DNA of 64,000 nt from DATFCK01 sp963728975 (GCA_963728975.1 CAVSMF010000005.1:62001-126000); one strand, 5' to 3'; shown: positions 1 to 9,425, counted from the first letter of the stretch. Made by a program: numbers and translations. Notes: a model not told the origin generated them from the sequence alone.

Positions 1-1644
1 CATGTGGTCTACGATCGCGCCTCTGATAACGGGTCGGGCCGCATTCATGCCCGCTATGTTACCGCTCGCGGATTCGATTTCGCCAGTAGCGGCGGCGCTT
101 CCCTGATCGAATTCGAGCGGGACGCAGCCGGCCGCGAAAACAAGGTAACCTTTTTCCAGGGATCGGGCCAGCCGGCGAAAAATGGTGAAGGCGTCTATGG
201 CTATAAACTCCAGCGCGACACTACGGGCCATGTGATTCGGTTGACAAATCTGGATGAGAAGGGAAATCCCGGAAGCAACGCGGCCGGCCAGATCACCCTG
301 GTATTGCACCGGAACGACCGGCATTTGATCAGCCGAATCGAATTTCGGGACGCCTCCGACAAGCCGGTTTCTTCCAACGGGATTTTCGCTGTCACGATCG
401 ACTACGACAGCGCGGGAAACGAAATACTCACCAACCGGCTCGACGAAAAAAATCAACCGACGACCGGCGACGCGCGCGACTGGGCGGCGCGAGAAATCTC
501 TCGAAACGAGCGGGGCGAGATAACCGAGATCCGTTTCTTTTCGGTAAATAAAGAAGGGCGGCGAACCCTCGTCTCCAGGAAAAACTTCGGCTACGACGAC
601 CGTGGTTATCCCTCCGATATTCGGTTCAACGGCGCCACCCACTGGCATACTCATCTGAAATTTGATGAGCGCGGAAATGTGGTCGAAGAAATTCTCCTCG
701 GTCCGGATGGCAAGCCCAAGAATGGTGCCGCCGGCTGGGCCATTCACCGTCAGGCCTGGCAATTCTCTCCGGAAGGGAGCCGGGAGGTGGAGACCTGGTT
801 CGATGCGAATGAAAAACCCGCTTACACGAAGGACGGCGAACACCGGCGGATCAGCGAAGTGGATGCGGCTGGAAATTTGCATCGCTATATCACCGACGGC
901 CACGACCCCAAGCGCTATCGGTATCAACGCTACGTTTGCGAACCCGAATACGACGCCCAGGGACGCGAGCGTCACATGGTCCTCCGGTTTGAAGACGAAA
1001 ATGGCCGGCCGGCCGTCAACGCCGGGCTTGCTTACACCAGCCGCGAAATTACCCAGGATGAAAATGAGCGTCCGATTTTGGAATGGAGCATCGGAGCCAA
1101 TAAACAGACGATGGGCGCACCCGTTTTTCGAACGGAAACAGAATGGCATCGAACGGGTACTCAAAAGCGCGTCATCCGTCAGGCTTGCGATGAAAACCGG
1201 AAGCCGCTCCCCGTCATTTCCAACGGAGAAGCGGCTCATACCGAAGAGTATTTCAGCGAGATCGGTTACCTGGAACGCATCTACGAGACCGGTTTTGACG
1301 AGAAGTTGGTGGGATTCGCCACCCGGGAAGCGACTTTTACGAACGGCACCTTGCTGAGCGTTGCCCATCGCCGAAGCGATGGAACCGCGCTCGATTCCGT
1401 CGATGTCATCATCAAAGCGGTCAATCCGAAACAGCCGAAAGCCGCGGAGCTGCGCCCGGGCGACCGCTTCGTTTCGGCCAATGGCAGACCGGTGACCAGC
1501 ACTTACGCCTGGGCGGCAGCGGGCGAATTTCCAGGCGGCTGGATTGAGATCGTGCGGGACGGGCAACAGCGGCGGATCGAAGGATTTATCGCGGGCCCCA
1601 TCGATCTTGCCCTGCAAGACCGGGCGCCAAAGACCTCCCCGTAA
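1..1644 (+). CDS. YD-type repeat protein with C-terminal PDZ domain (5' partial)
   Basis: The frame is open to the left window edge, so the N-terminus is missing. About 430 residues are made of loosely repeated units of roughly 45-50 residues with the pattern YDxxGN followed by FDxxGKP, for example FDERGNVVEE and LGPDGKPKNG. This resembles YD/RHS-like repeats of large bacterial surface or scaffold proteins. The last about 90 residues look like a PDZ domain: a hydrophobic strand, then AAELRPGDRFVSANGRPV, then GGWIEIVRDG. PDZ domains bind peptide C-termini and often sit on periplasmic proteases, but no protease motif is visible in the part present. It heads a same-strand run to 8202. The substrate is unknown; the domain calls rest on pattern recognition. 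Confidence 0.6.
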   Translation, partial: HVVYDRASDNGSGRIHARYVTARGFDFASSGGASLIEFERDAAGRENKVTFFQGSGQPAKNGEGVYGYKLQRDTTGHVIRLTNLDEKGNPGSNAAGQITLVLHRNDRHLISRIEFRDASDKPVSSNGIFAVTIDYDSAGNEILTNRLDEKNQPTTGDARDWAAREISRNERGEITEIRFFSVNKEGRRTLVSRKNFGYDDRGYPSDIRFNGATHWHTHLKFDERGNVVEEILLGPDGKPKNGAAGWAIHRQAWQFSPEGSREVETWFDANEKPAYTKDGEHRRISEVDAAGNLHRYITDGHDPKRYRYQRYVCEPEYDAQGRERHMVLRFEDENGRPAVNAGLAYTSREITQDENERPILEWSIGANKQTMGAPVFRTETEWHRTGTQKRVIRQACDENRKPLPVISNGEAAHTEEYFSEIGYLERIYETGFDEKLVGFATREATFTNGTLLSVAHRRSDGTALDSVDVIIKAVNPKQPKAAELRPGDRFVSANGRPVTSTYAWAAAGEFPGGWIEIVRDGQQRRIEGFIAGPIDLALQDRAPKTSP

Positions 1645-1710
1645 CCGGAAGGCGCCGACGGGAGCTTGACGCTGAAAGATCGTTTTGCAACTGATGGCGA
1701 GGGACAAACC

Positions 1711-2334
1711 ATGGCCAAATCCGAATCCACCTCCGGCCCGCCTGCGAAAGACGAAGTCGGCTTGCTTGAAGTGTTGCGCGTTCTTATCAACACCAAAAAG
1801 GCGCGGACCACATCCGACCTGTTAAAGTACGCGACACAGTACGGCGCACCCGAGGCGGAAGACCGTCTTCGAGTGCTGGAGGCGGAAAATATTCCGGTCG
1901 ATCTCGCCTTTGACGCCGTCAGCGTTCATCTGCGGCTGCTGGCTTACAAAAGGAATAGCGCTCTTCTGGCCAGCTGCCGCGGTCAAAAAATCGGGCTGAT
2001 TCTTCCCCTGCCCCCGCACGTTCCGGAACTGTTTCTTCCGGTTGCCGAGGTTGTGTTTCTGCAACCGGACGATGTTGCCGTCCACGGTTCGTTATACCAA
2101 TTCTCCGACCGGGCGGTGAAGGGGTCGCGGGCCTGCCGGACCAGGGCGCAGGAGATGCAATCGCTCGTATTTGAAGCGTTCCGCGAAGGCACCAATCTGT
2201 ATGCCGACGCCAGCGTGGCCGATGTTCTCGAACCGAAGATGCTTCCCAGCGGCATCCGGTTGATTGCCCACCTTCGGCCGCACCGGAATCCGCAGGATGT
2301 TGCCATTCAGCCGGGAGACGTCGCGTTCATATGA
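1711..2334 (+). CDS. Hypothetical protein coupled to a downstream ion transporter
   Basis: I do not recognise this 207-residue protein. The ATG at 1711 is preferred over an upstream TTG at 1666 because GAGGGACAAACC gives a purine-rich ribosome-binding site in front of it. No signal peptide or membrane segment is visible. The N-terminal half is charged and helical; the middle has a hydrophobic stretch with several prolines (GLILPLPPHVPELFLP) that could be a strand-rich core. The stop codon overlaps the start of the next gene in an ATGA, so translation of the two is probably coupled. A cytoplasmic accessory or regulatory role for the transporter is an inference from that overlap only. Confidence 0.55.
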   Translation: MAKSESTSGPPAKDEVGLLEVLRVLINTKKARTTSDLLKYATQYGAPEAEDRLRVLEAENIPVDLAFDAVSVHLRLLAYKRNSALLASCRGQKIGLILPLPPHVPELFLPVAEVVFLQPDDVAVHGSLYQFSDRAVKGSRACRTRAQEMQSLVFEAFREGTNLYADASVADVLEPKMLPSGIRLIAHLRPHRNPQDVAIQPGDVAFI

Positions 2335-3782
2335 GGCCCTGGCACCGTCGCGTGGGGCTGGGCGCGACTGCACTCCTTTTCGTCCTCCTGGCCGCCTCCG
2401 CGGCCGCTGCCGTGGTCGCGCCGGAAGCAAACACCGCCACCCTTTCCGATTCGTGGCAGATGACGTGGCCGGCGGGTGTGTTGATGCTGATCCTGCTTTT
2501 CAGCGCGTTCTTCGCCATGACCCGGTACGAAGTGCCGCTGCCGCTGGCGATGAGCCTGGTCAGCCTGGCCTTCCTGGTCATTCAATGGACCAGCGCGCCG
2601 GTAGTCCTGCGGACCGGGTTCGAGCATTACGCCGATATCACGGTTTTGTTCACGGCCGTGGCCATTCCCGCCCACATGATCGAGCGGTCTCAGGGGTTTA
2701 AATGGATCGCGGCCTGGCTCGGGCACCAACTGGGCAAAGTGCGCCTGCGTGTTCCTCGCCTAACGACACCATTGCTCGTTTCCATTCTGCTTGTCGCCAC
2801 CTACGTCACCGCCGGATTGATGCACAACGTCACTTCCATTCTGATCATGACTCCGGTGATCATCCGGCTCTGTGCCTCCTATCAGGTCCCTTCCCGGTGG
2901 ATCTTGAGCGCGGCCTTGATCGCCAGTAATCTGGGCGGGTTTTCCACCCGCTGGGGCGATACTCCGAATATCATCGAATCCGCTACCTGGGGATTGCAGG
3001 CGGGCGATTTTATCCGGGAAGTGTTGCCCGCGAACCTCATCGTGGTGGCGGCGCTGATCGTGGTGGCGACCTTCCTGACCCAGCGCGGCATCACCCGGGC
3101 CAGCCGCCAGGCCGGCGCAACTCAGGTGCCGTTCTACACCCTCCAAATCGCCCAGACGGCCGCGGATTGGAAAAAAGCGAAGGCTGATCTGGCCATCGAC
3201 CGGCGGCTGCTTTCGACCGGTCTGGTCTTGCTCATCTTTTTTATCACTCTGCACGTAACCTTTACCAAACTCGCCATCGCCATCGGGGCCGTGACCATCG
3301 TGACCGCGGTTCTGCTGGAGCGGAAAAACGACCGGTATCACACCCTGACTTCACTGGGGTTCGATGTCTATCTCGCCTTTGCCGCCATTTTCGTCCTGGC
3401 CGGCTCGGTATCGCATTCCTGGATCGGCCACACCCTCTACCAGCAGTTGATCGCCGCCCAAGCCGCGCCCTGGGTCATTGCCGTGACCGGATATTTTGGC
3501 ACGACCTTCACCGAGGCCGCCTCCTGGGCGACGGCGGTTTCCCATTCCATTCAGCACCTCGATTCTTCCCACGCCGCGGCCTGGGCCCTGGGCGGCGGGA
3601 TTTGCGCCGGCAGCAGCTCGTTAGTCACGGCGGCCTCAGCGGGAATCATTTTGGCGGAAGAAAGCCAGCGCTTTAACGACCCGGAACACGCCATCACCTT
3701 TAAACGCTATCTCGCATTCGGTCTGCCGTTTTCGCTTTTCATGCTCGTTTTCTACAGCATTTATTTCACCTTCGTTCGTTAG
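2331..3782 (+). CDS. Ion transporter (IT superfamily) membrane protein, ArsB/NhaD-like
   Basis: A 483-residue integral membrane protein with about 11-12 hydrophobic segments. Two conserved-looking elements fit the ArsB/NhaD/CitMHS type of the ion transporter superfamily: LMHNVTSILIMTPV after a helix, resembling the DN-[VT]-x3 hairpin loop, and SNLGGFSTRWGDTPNII, resembling the family pattern of a glycine-rich loop followed by GDPPN. A second inverted-repeat loop may be ITVTGYFGTTFTEAASWATAVS. Members move Na+/H+, arsenite, or di- and tricarboxylates; the substrate cannot be read from the sequence. The start overlaps the preceding stop (ATGA). An ABC exporter gene follows 11 bases later. Confidence 0.6.
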   Translation: MRPWHRRVGLGATALLFVLLAASAAAAVVAPEANTATLSDSWQMTWPAGVLMLILLFSAFFAMTRYEVPLPLAMSLVSLAFLVIQWTSAPVVLRTGFEHYADITVLFTAVAIPAHMIERSQGFKWIAAWLGHQLGKVRLRVPRLTTPLLVSILLVATYVTAGLMHNVTSILIMTPVIIRLCASYQVPSRWILSAALIASNLGGFSTRWGDTPNIIESATWGLQAGDFIREVLPANLIVVAALIVVATFLTQRGITRASRQAGATQVPFYTLQIAQTAADWKKAKADLAIDRRLLSTGLVLLIFFITLHVTFTKLAIAIGAVTIVTAVLLERKNDRYHTLTSLGFDVYLAFAAIFVLAGSVSHSWIGHTLYQQLIAAQAAPWVIAVTGYFGTTFTEAASWATAVSHSIQHLDSSHAAAWALGGGICAGSSSLVTAASAGIILAEESQRFNDPEHAITFKRYLAFGLPFSLFMLVFYSIYFTFVR

Positions 3783-3793
3783 GCTTAAGCGTC

Positions 3794-5602
3794 ATGCCCG
3801 AAAACGAGCAATCTCTTCTCGGCAACATCGGGAGCGTCTGGTCGAGCCGGAAACAAATTTGGAAATTGGTCTCGCGCCAGGACAAGATTGGTTTCATTTC
3901 CGGCGTATTGATCATGGCGCTGGTCGCCGCGATCGAGACCGGCATCGCGATTCTCATCGGCTGGTTTTTCAATCGGATAGCGGCCTTTACCGGACGGCCG
4001 GTGTCGGAGTGGCGATTTGTCGTGATCACTTCGCTCGCCATCCTCGCGGGCGCTTACATTCTAAAAGAGACGTTGAATTTGCTGCGGCGGTGGATCGTCA
4101 CCCGGACCACTACCCGCATTGAACGCAACATGACCGTGCGCCTCGTCGGTCATCTTTTGAAAGTCGATCTTGGCGCGCTCGCCCGCGAGCGGATCGGATC
4201 GTTGCACGGTCGCATTTCCCGCAGCGTCGAAGGTTTCGTAAAATTTCTGCGGGTCAGTTTTAGCGATTTCGTCCCCGCAATTCTGACTGCGCTCTTCGCC
4301 CTCGGCGCCGCCCTGCAACAGGAGTGGCGCGTCGGTCTGGTCATGCTTTGCGTCGTGCCGATCTCGATCCTGATCACGATTTGGCAGGTCACTTCCCAGA
4401 AGGGAATTCGCGCTTCCCTCCAGCAATCGAAAGAAGGGCTCGATGGCACCGTGGTCGAGCAACTCGGCGGCCTTGAATACATTCGCGCCGCCAATACCTA
4501 TCCGCTCGAAGTCGCGCGGGTCGAAACCGCGGCGGCATCCCGGCAGGATCGCGAAACCAAACACAGCGTGGCAATGGCGAAGTTCGATTGGATGAAAGCG
4601 GTGAACGAAGGACTCTTTCACGTCGCCATTATCGGATACGCCGTTCTCCTCGCGGCCCACGGCGATATTCCGTTCGGCAAAGTCCTCACCTTCTCGGTTT
4701 TGTTCATTAACGTCATGCGGCCGCTCAAAGATGTGCACCGCATCCTGGATGAAACCTACGACAGCAGCATTCAAGTGAGCATGCTGCTGCAAATGCTGAA
4801 TCAACCGCTCGATCAATCATACGGCGTCGTTACTCTGCGCGCGCCCAAACTCGACGGCAGCATCCCCTTGCTGGAATGCCAGAATCTCGTCGTCAGCTAC
4901 CCCGCGCCTGATGGTTCCGCCAGGCCCATTTTGGATGGATTGGATATCGAGATTCGTCAGGGCCAGACAATCGGTATCGCTGGCCGTTCCGGTTCGGGTA
5001 AATCAACCTGGCTGCGGTGCGTGCTTCGCCTGATCCATCCTACATCGGGCGAAGTGCTCGTTGGCGGCGTCCCGATCGGCGTGCTCTCGCGCGAAGACAT
5101 CGGCAAGAGCATCGGTTACGTCAGCCAGGTGCCGTTCGTTTTTTCAGGGACCGTTGCTGAGAATATCAGCTACGGCTGTGGAACGGTGAGCACCGAGCAG
5201 ATTCACGAAGCGGCGCGCCAGGCCCATATTCATGAAGAAATTCTGCAGATGTCGCAAGGCTACGAGACCGCGCTGACCGAACGCGGCGGCAATCTTTCCG
5301 GCGGCCAACGCCAGCGCATCGCGCTCGCTCGAATGTTTTTGAAGAATCCCCCTATCCTGATTCTCGATGAAGGCACTTCGGCCCTCGACAACATCAGCGA
5401 ACGCGGGGTCCGGGCGGCGATTGATAACGCCCGCCAGAGTCATACCGTGATTATGGTCGCGCACCGCCTAACGACCCTGAACCAGACCGATTGCATTTTT
5501 GTGTTTAACCAGGGCCGGGTCGAGGAACAGGGCCGGTTCGACGATCTGGTGGCCAAGGGCGGCGTGTTTGCCGAATTGGTCCGCAGCGCCGAAACCGGAT
5601 AA
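3794..5602 (+). CDS. ABC transporter, fused permease and ATPase (ABCB/MsbA type)
   Basis: A 602-residue half-transporter that would act as a homodimer in the inner membrane. Residues about 30-330 hold six hydrophobic segments of an exporter-type transmembrane domain. The nucleotide-binding domain follows: Walker A GRSGSGKST at 397-405, signature LSGGQRQ at 501-507, Walker B ILILDEG with the catalytic Glu at about 526, and an H-loop VAHRL near 557. All ATPase residues are intact, so it should be active. Known members export lipids, peptides or drugs; nothing here defines the cargo. It is 11 bases after the ion transporter and 12 bases before a small secreted protein, consistent with one operon. 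Confidence 0.88.
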   Translation: MPENEQSLLGNIGSVWSSRKQIWKLVSRQDKIGFISGVLIMALVAAIETGIAILIGWFFNRIAAFTGRPVSEWRFVVITSLAILAGAYILKETLNLLRRWIVTRTTTRIERNMTVRLVGHLLKVDLGALARERIGSLHGRISRSVEGFVKFLRVSFSDFVPAILTALFALGAALQQEWRVGLVMLCVVPISILITIWQVTSQKGIRASLQQSKEGLDGTVVEQLGGLEYIRAANTYPLEVARVETAAASRQDRETKHSVAMAKFDWMKAVNEGLFHVAIIGYAVLLAAHGDIPFGKVLTFSVLFINVMRPLKDVHRILDETYDSSIQVSMLLQMLNQPLDQSYGVVTLRAPKLDGSIPLLECQNLVVSYPAPDGSARPILDGLDIEIRQGQTIGIAGRSGSGKSTWLRCVLRLIHPTSGEVLVGGVPIGVLSREDIGKSIGYVSQVPFVFSGTVAENISYGCGTVSTEQIHEAARQAHIHEEILQMSQGYETALTERGGNLSGGQRQRIALARMFLKNPPILILDEGTSALDNISERGVRAAIDNARQSHTVIMVAHRLTTLNQTDCIFVFNQGRVEEQGRFDDLVAKGGVFAELVRSAETG

Positions 5603-5614
5603 GCCGCCCAGCAA

Positions 5615-6121
5615 ATGAGCCGCCTTCTTCTTTTCGCATCTTTCCTTTGGTTTTCGACCACCGCAGCCTTCTACGGCGGCGAGCTGCAATGGCGAAAATA
5701 TCAGAACGCCCGTTTCGGTTTTATCCTGACCTACCCGAAAATACTGGTGGCAGGCCCCGAACCAACCAACGGCGATGGCCGAGAGTTCCATACCCGCGAC
5801 CGGGAATTCAGTCTGGCCGCTTTTGCCCATTTTTTCGTTCCCGATACGAACGACTCCTTCGACAAACGCTGGGAGGAAGAACTCGAAACGCCGGATGTGA
5901 CAATCACCTACAAAAAGAAAACGCCGAACTGGTATGTCGTTTCAGGAGTGACCAGGGATGGAACGGAATATTATCACAAGCTTTATCGGAAAGGTTCCAG
6001 TTGGGCGGCATTCCACATCACCTATCCCCAGGCCAGGAACAAAAAATACGATGCCTGGGTGACCCGGATCGAAAAGAGTTTCGTTCCTTTTCCGCCGGGA
6101 GATTTCGACCGAATCGATTGA
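5615..6121 (+). CDS. Secreted hypothetical protein
   Basis: A 168-residue protein starting with a clear Sec signal peptide (MSRLLLFASFLWFSTTAAFYG, trimmed here at the likely cleavage zone). The mature part is rich in aromatic and charged residues, with NARFGFILTYP followed by a compact beta-rich domain and a terminal WVTRIEKSFVPF. The opening resembles many small periplasmic proteins that begin with a YxNxRFGF-type strand, often of unknown function. It follows the ABC exporter by 12 bases and precedes a phosphoesterase gene, so it is probably co-transcribed. No catalytic motif is visible. Confidence 0.65.
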   Translation: MSRLLLFASFLWFSTTAAFYGGELQWRKYQNARFGFILTYPKILVAGPEPTNGDGREFHTRDREFSLAAFAHFFVPDTNDSFDKRWEEELETPDVTITYKKKTPNWYVVSGVTRDGTEYYHKLYRKGSSWAAFHITYPQARNKKYDAWVTRIEKSFVPFPPGDFDRID

Positions 6122-6168
6122 GCCCGGATTGACGCGCGCCTTTCCCGGCTGCTAAAACAAATCCGTCT

Positions 6169-7224
6169 ATGAACTCAAAACCGGTGATCTTCGTCTGGCC
6201 GGGAGATCTTCATCTCGAATCAGCGGATCGGCCTAACTACAAGACCGCATTATGGATGGCTGATGAGGTCAATGAATTGGTCCGGCCCGATTTTGTTCAG
6301 TTCGCCGGGGACAACGTTCAGCATGCGCGCGAAAACGAATGGGACCTGTTCAAGAATGTAACCGGCAAACTCAAAATGCCGTTTCACGCCCTGGTCGGCG
6401 ACCACGACGCCCACCATGATCCCGGTTGCCGGGCCTACCAGGCCCATCTCGGACCGACTTACCACGCGTTTTCCGCGGGCGGCTATCGTTTTGTCTGTTT
6501 AAACACGATGCAGTTCAGGCCGCTCGGCCTGACCGAGGAACAGGTCGTTTGGTTTCGCTATGAAGTCGATTCCGCTCTGGCCCGCGAAGAGCGGATCGTT
6601 GTTTTTCAGCACCATTATCCCTTCCAGGTCTGGGAGGATTTTGCCGGCCCCGGCATCGATGAATGGCGAAACATCGTTCAAACCCGGCCAATCACCGCTT
6701 TGTTCGCCGGGCACACTCATTACGGACAATTGGCCAACGATGGACATAACGTCTACGTCGCAACCCGGTCGATTGGCGACCCGGAAGGCGGTCCGCCTGG
6801 GTACGCCATCGTCTATCTGGACGGTGACGATCTGGCCTTGACCTATCGCAGCACCGAGGAAAAAGGGCCGATCGCTCTGATCACGCATCCCCGGCGTCTC
6901 ATCCTGGCAACCAAACCGGCCCATATCGTGACCGGCCCGGCCGAATGCACCGTGCGGACCTGGTCGCGCACACCGATTAAATCGGCTAAAGCCCGGATCG
7001 ATGACGGAGAATGGAGTGAGATGAAGTCGTCAGGCGAGCCGACCTGGTCTTTTCATATCCCGGGCGATAAACTCGCCAAAGGCGAACACGCCCTTGAAGT
7101 CCAAGTCACCGAGGCCGATGGAGCCGAAGGTTTCAATCGAATTGCTTTCCTCTCCGATTTGTCGGGACGCTACAATCCCTTTCCATTCGTGGAACCGGTG
7201 GTCAAGGAAACGAAGTTCTGTTGA
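6169..7224 (+). CDS. Calcineurin-like metallophosphoesterase
   Basis: A 351-residue protein of the metallophosphatase fold. The metal-binding blocks are present in order: GDLH (Asp13, His15), GDN (Asp48, Asn49), GDHD (Asp78, His79, a variant of GNHD/E), an isolated FQHH block and GHTH near residue 188. These residues normally hold two metal ions and hydrolyse phosphomono- or phosphodiesters. The C-terminal about 100 residues (from LITHPRRLILATKPAH) form an extra beta-rich domain like the immunoglobulin-type tails of secreted relatives. No signal peptide is seen, so it is probably cytoplasmic. The natural substrate is unknown. Confidence 0.8.
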   Translation: MNSKPVIFVWPGDLHLESADRPNYKTALWMADEVNELVRPDFVQFAGDNVQHARENEWDLFKNVTGKLKMPFHALVGDHDAHHDPGCRAYQAHLGPTYHAFSAGGYRFVCLNTMQFRPLGLTEEQVVWFRYEVDSALAREERIVVFQHHYPFQVWEDFAGPGIDEWRNIVQTRPITALFAGHTHYGQLANDGHNVYVATRSIGDPEGGPPGYAIVYLDGDDLALTYRSTEEKGPIALITHPRRLILATKPAHIVTGPAECTVRTWSRTPIKSAKARIDDGEWSEMKSSGEPTWSFHIPGDKLAKGEHALEVQVTEADGAEGFNRIAFLSDLSGRYNPFPFVEPVVKETKFC

Positions 7225-7236
7225 GGCGACTTCCAG

Positions 7237-8202
7237 ATGACTGACCCGACGCAGCCGCCGCCCTTGCCTCCGCCGGCCGGACGCAGGGCCTGGCTTCTGA
7301 TCGTAGGAATGGTAGCCGGAAACCTCGTCGCCGGGATCCTGTTTGCCGGGCTGGTCAGGTTCATTGGCGCTTACAAAGAAAGTCAGATCAGTGTCTTTGC
7401 CGCCCCAAACTTTTTCCTTCTGCCCTTGATCGCCGGCCTTATCGCCTCCTGGTTTTGGCGAAGCCTCAACCACAGTGTTGCCGCCACCGCCCTCGACGCG
7501 CTTTGGAGTTCGCTTCTCTCGATCCTGGCAGCTGTGATCTTATTTCGGGAAGGCGCTATTTGCCTGCTGATGGCGTTTCCCGCGCTCTATATCATGACGT
7601 TTGCCGGAATGCTGTTAGGCCGGTTCTGGTTTCGATACGATCGCAAGAAACTTCGCGTTCTCATCCTGCCTCTGCTTGTTTTGGTAACGGCTGGGGACGC
7701 CATCCACAAAACCGGCTCCGCCACGATTGTCACCGATACGCTTGTTATCAACGCTCCGCCGGCCAAGGTCTGGCCGCATGTCCTGGCTTTCCCGCCCATT
7801 CCCGATCGCCCCACCTACTGGATTTTTCGGATCGGTCTCCCCTACCCGATGGAAACAACCAACGGCGGCAATTTCGTGGGCGCCGACAGGCAATGTATTT
7901 TTAGCGATGGAATCGTCATCCGCGAACGTGTCGCCGAGTTAATTCCTCGACAGAAATTGACGTTCGATATCGTCGAACAACCGACCCATCCGGAAGTCTA
8001 CGGTCATATCACCCTGCATTCCGGCCAATTCCTCCTCCGCGATAACCACGATGGCACCACCACCTTGATCGGTTCGAGCTGGTACACGCTCCATGTTCGA
8101 CCCGCTTGGTACTTCGACCTTTGGGCCCGGGATATGGCCCACGCCGTTCATCGCCGCGTCATGCAACATGTCCGGCGCCTGGCCGAAAGTCGTGACATGT
8201 AG
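7237..8202 (+). CDS. Membrane protein fused to an SRPBCC (START-like) domain
   Basis: A 321-residue two-part protein. Residues about 15-160 hold four or five hydrophobic helices. From about residue 165 it switches to a soluble domain opening IVTDTLVINAPPAKVWPHVL, the usual first strand and helix of an SRPBCC/polyketide-cyclase-like fold, ending in a long amphipathic helix (AHAVHRRVMQHVRRLAE). Such domains bind hydrophobic ligands in a deep cavity. A tethered lipid-binding or lipid-handling role at the membrane is an inference. It starts 12 bases after the phosphoesterase gene and closes the operon-like run that began before position 1. Confidence 0.68.
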   Translation: MTDPTQPPPLPPPAGRRAWLLIVGMVAGNLVAGILFAGLVRFIGAYKESQISVFAAPNFFLLPLIAGLIASWFWRSLNHSVAATALDALWSSLLSILAAVILFREGAICLLMAFPALYIMTFAGMLLGRFWFRYDRKKLRVLILPLLVLVTAGDAIHKTGSATIVTDTLVINAPPAKVWPHVLAFPPIPDRPTYWIFRIGLPYPMETTNGGNFVGADRQCIFSDGIVIRERVAELIPRQKLTFDIVEQPTHPEVYGHITLHSGQFLLRDNHDGTTTLIGSSWYTLHVRPAWYFDLWARDMAHAVHRRVMQHVRRLAESRDM

Positions 8203-8762
8203 CCACGGCCCTGCCTGCCCGCCGTAGCTGGCGGCGCGAAGGCGGGTGGGCCATGCGTAACACGTCGCGCATATTCTGTTTAGCGCGCCAACAGGCGCTC
8301 CTCAATGGCAGCCTGGGGCATTCGCCCCGTAGGTATTTGTCGTCTCGGTCCGGACCCTTCGACTCCGCATTGTTGGGTGCACGATAACCAGGAAACAAGG
8401 CGGAGAACACATTGCAATGGCGGGGATATTAAAGCGTATTAGCAGTCATTCTGAGCAAAGCGAAGAATCGGGGACAGGGGGCGGTGATTTGATAATGCCG
8501 ACACCCGATCCTTCGCTGCGCTCAGGATGACGAGCAAAAAAAGGTGAACAGATACATTCGCCCCAGGCTCGGGTTGATGTCGCGCCTTTGACGCTAAACA
8601 GATATCGTCGCGCCTTGTCCAAACCGAAAATCAATAGCGACCCGGCCTACCCTATTTAGGAGATGGCTTCTACACTCAAACCCAGCCCCTGAACATTCCG
8701 CGGGCGTATTCTCTCAATCGCCCCAGCCTTGCACGCGCCCGGCCATCCGTTAAACTCACCGC
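8203..8762. other. Intergenic region with palindromic repeats, no gene seen
   Basis: No convincing coding frame is present in these 560 bases. Near 8218-8246 a CCCGCC/GGCGGG hairpin follows the end of the upstream operon and may act as a terminator. A long inverted repeat occupies 8445-8531 (listed separately). The remainder, just before the CDGSH gene, should contain a promoter, but I could not place one with confidence. Confidence 0.5.
8445..8531. repeat. Dispersed inverted repeat (REP-like)
   Basis: Two 28-base arms, 8445-8472 (GTCATTCTGAGCAAAGCGAA...) and 8504-8531 (...TTCGCTGCGCTCAGGATGAC), are inverted complements with about 25 matches around a 31-base spacer. A degenerate relative lies at about 34980-35090. 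The arms match a palindromic repeat type I know from GC-rich soil bacteria. It would form a long hairpin in RNA or a cruciform in DNA. Confidence 0.75.
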
Positions 8763-8969
8763 ATGCGTAGAGTAGTGAAATCCGATAAACAGCCGTTCGA
8801 AGTAAAACCCCAGCAACGTTCGGTCTGGATCTGCATGTGCGGCCTCTCCAAAAACCAGCCCTTCTGCGATGGATCGCACAAGACCGTGACTGACGAGGAG
8901 GAGGGCAAGACCTACGAATACGACGCGCAGGGGCATCGCCGGGAGATTTCATCCGAACAGCCCAGATGA
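8763..8969 (+). CDS. CDGSH iron-sulfur domain protein
   Basis: A 68-residue protein carrying the complete CDGSH cluster-binding motif: Cys24, Cys26, Cys35 and His39 in CMCGLSKNQPFCDGSH. In this family the three cysteines and one histidine hold a redox-active, labile 2Fe-2S cluster. The protein is little more than one domain, the usual size for bacterial single-domain members, and has no signal peptide. Its last codons overlap the start of the glyoxalase-like gene in an ATGA, so the two are probably translated together. The role is likely electron or cluster transfer, or redox sensing. Confidence 0.9.
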   Translation: MRRVVKSDKQPFEVKPQQRSVWICMCGLSKNQPFCDGSHKTVTDEEEGKTYEYDAQGHRREISSEQPR

Positions 8970-9352
8970 GCGTCAATACTCTTTGTTGGGCCGATATTCC
9001 GGTGGTTGATCTTGATCGCGCAATTAAGTTTTACTCGGCCGTTCTTGGCGATGCAGTCAGCAAAATGAGTGAGGGCGGACTCGAATATGGGCTTTTGCCG
9101 CACGAAGAACAAAATGCATCCGGCTGTCTATGCCTCGGCAGCGACAGCATAGGCGACAAAAATCAGCCGTCTCAGAATGGTCCTCTGATTTATCTGGCGG
9201 TGGAAGGCCGCCTTGACCAAGCGGTCAGGGCCGCTCGAGCAAACGGCGGCAAAGTCTTGCAGGAACGGCAACAGGTCGGCCCGCACGGTTTTCGCGCCCT
9301 GATTATCGATTCCGAAGGGAACCGGGTGGCATTGCACACCGCGACCTCCTAG
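8966..9352 (+). CDS. VOC (glyoxalase/bleomycin-resistance-like) family protein
   Basis: A 128-residue protein with the two beta-alpha-beta-beta-beta halves of the vicinal oxygen chelate fold. The start reads CWADIPVVDLDRAIKFYSAV, typical of the family, and the end reads RALIIDSEGNRVALHT, where a Glu/His pair often binds metal. Members include glyoxalase I-like lyases, dioxygenases and antibiotic-binding proteins, and the substrate cannot be assigned. It overlaps the CDGSH gene by four bases. Confidence 0.82.
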   Translation: MSVNTLCWADIPVVDLDRAIKFYSAVLGDAVSKMSEGGLEYGLLPHEEQNASGCLCLGSDSIGDKNQPSQNGPLIYLAVEGRLDQAVRAARANGGKVLQERQQVGPHGFRALIIDSEGNRVALHTATS

Positions 9353-9425
9353 CGAACCGGGACCGTCCCGCCGGAGCCGTCCGGTCCATTTCCTGAACCG
9401 GATGGCTGGCAAAATGGCATGCTCC

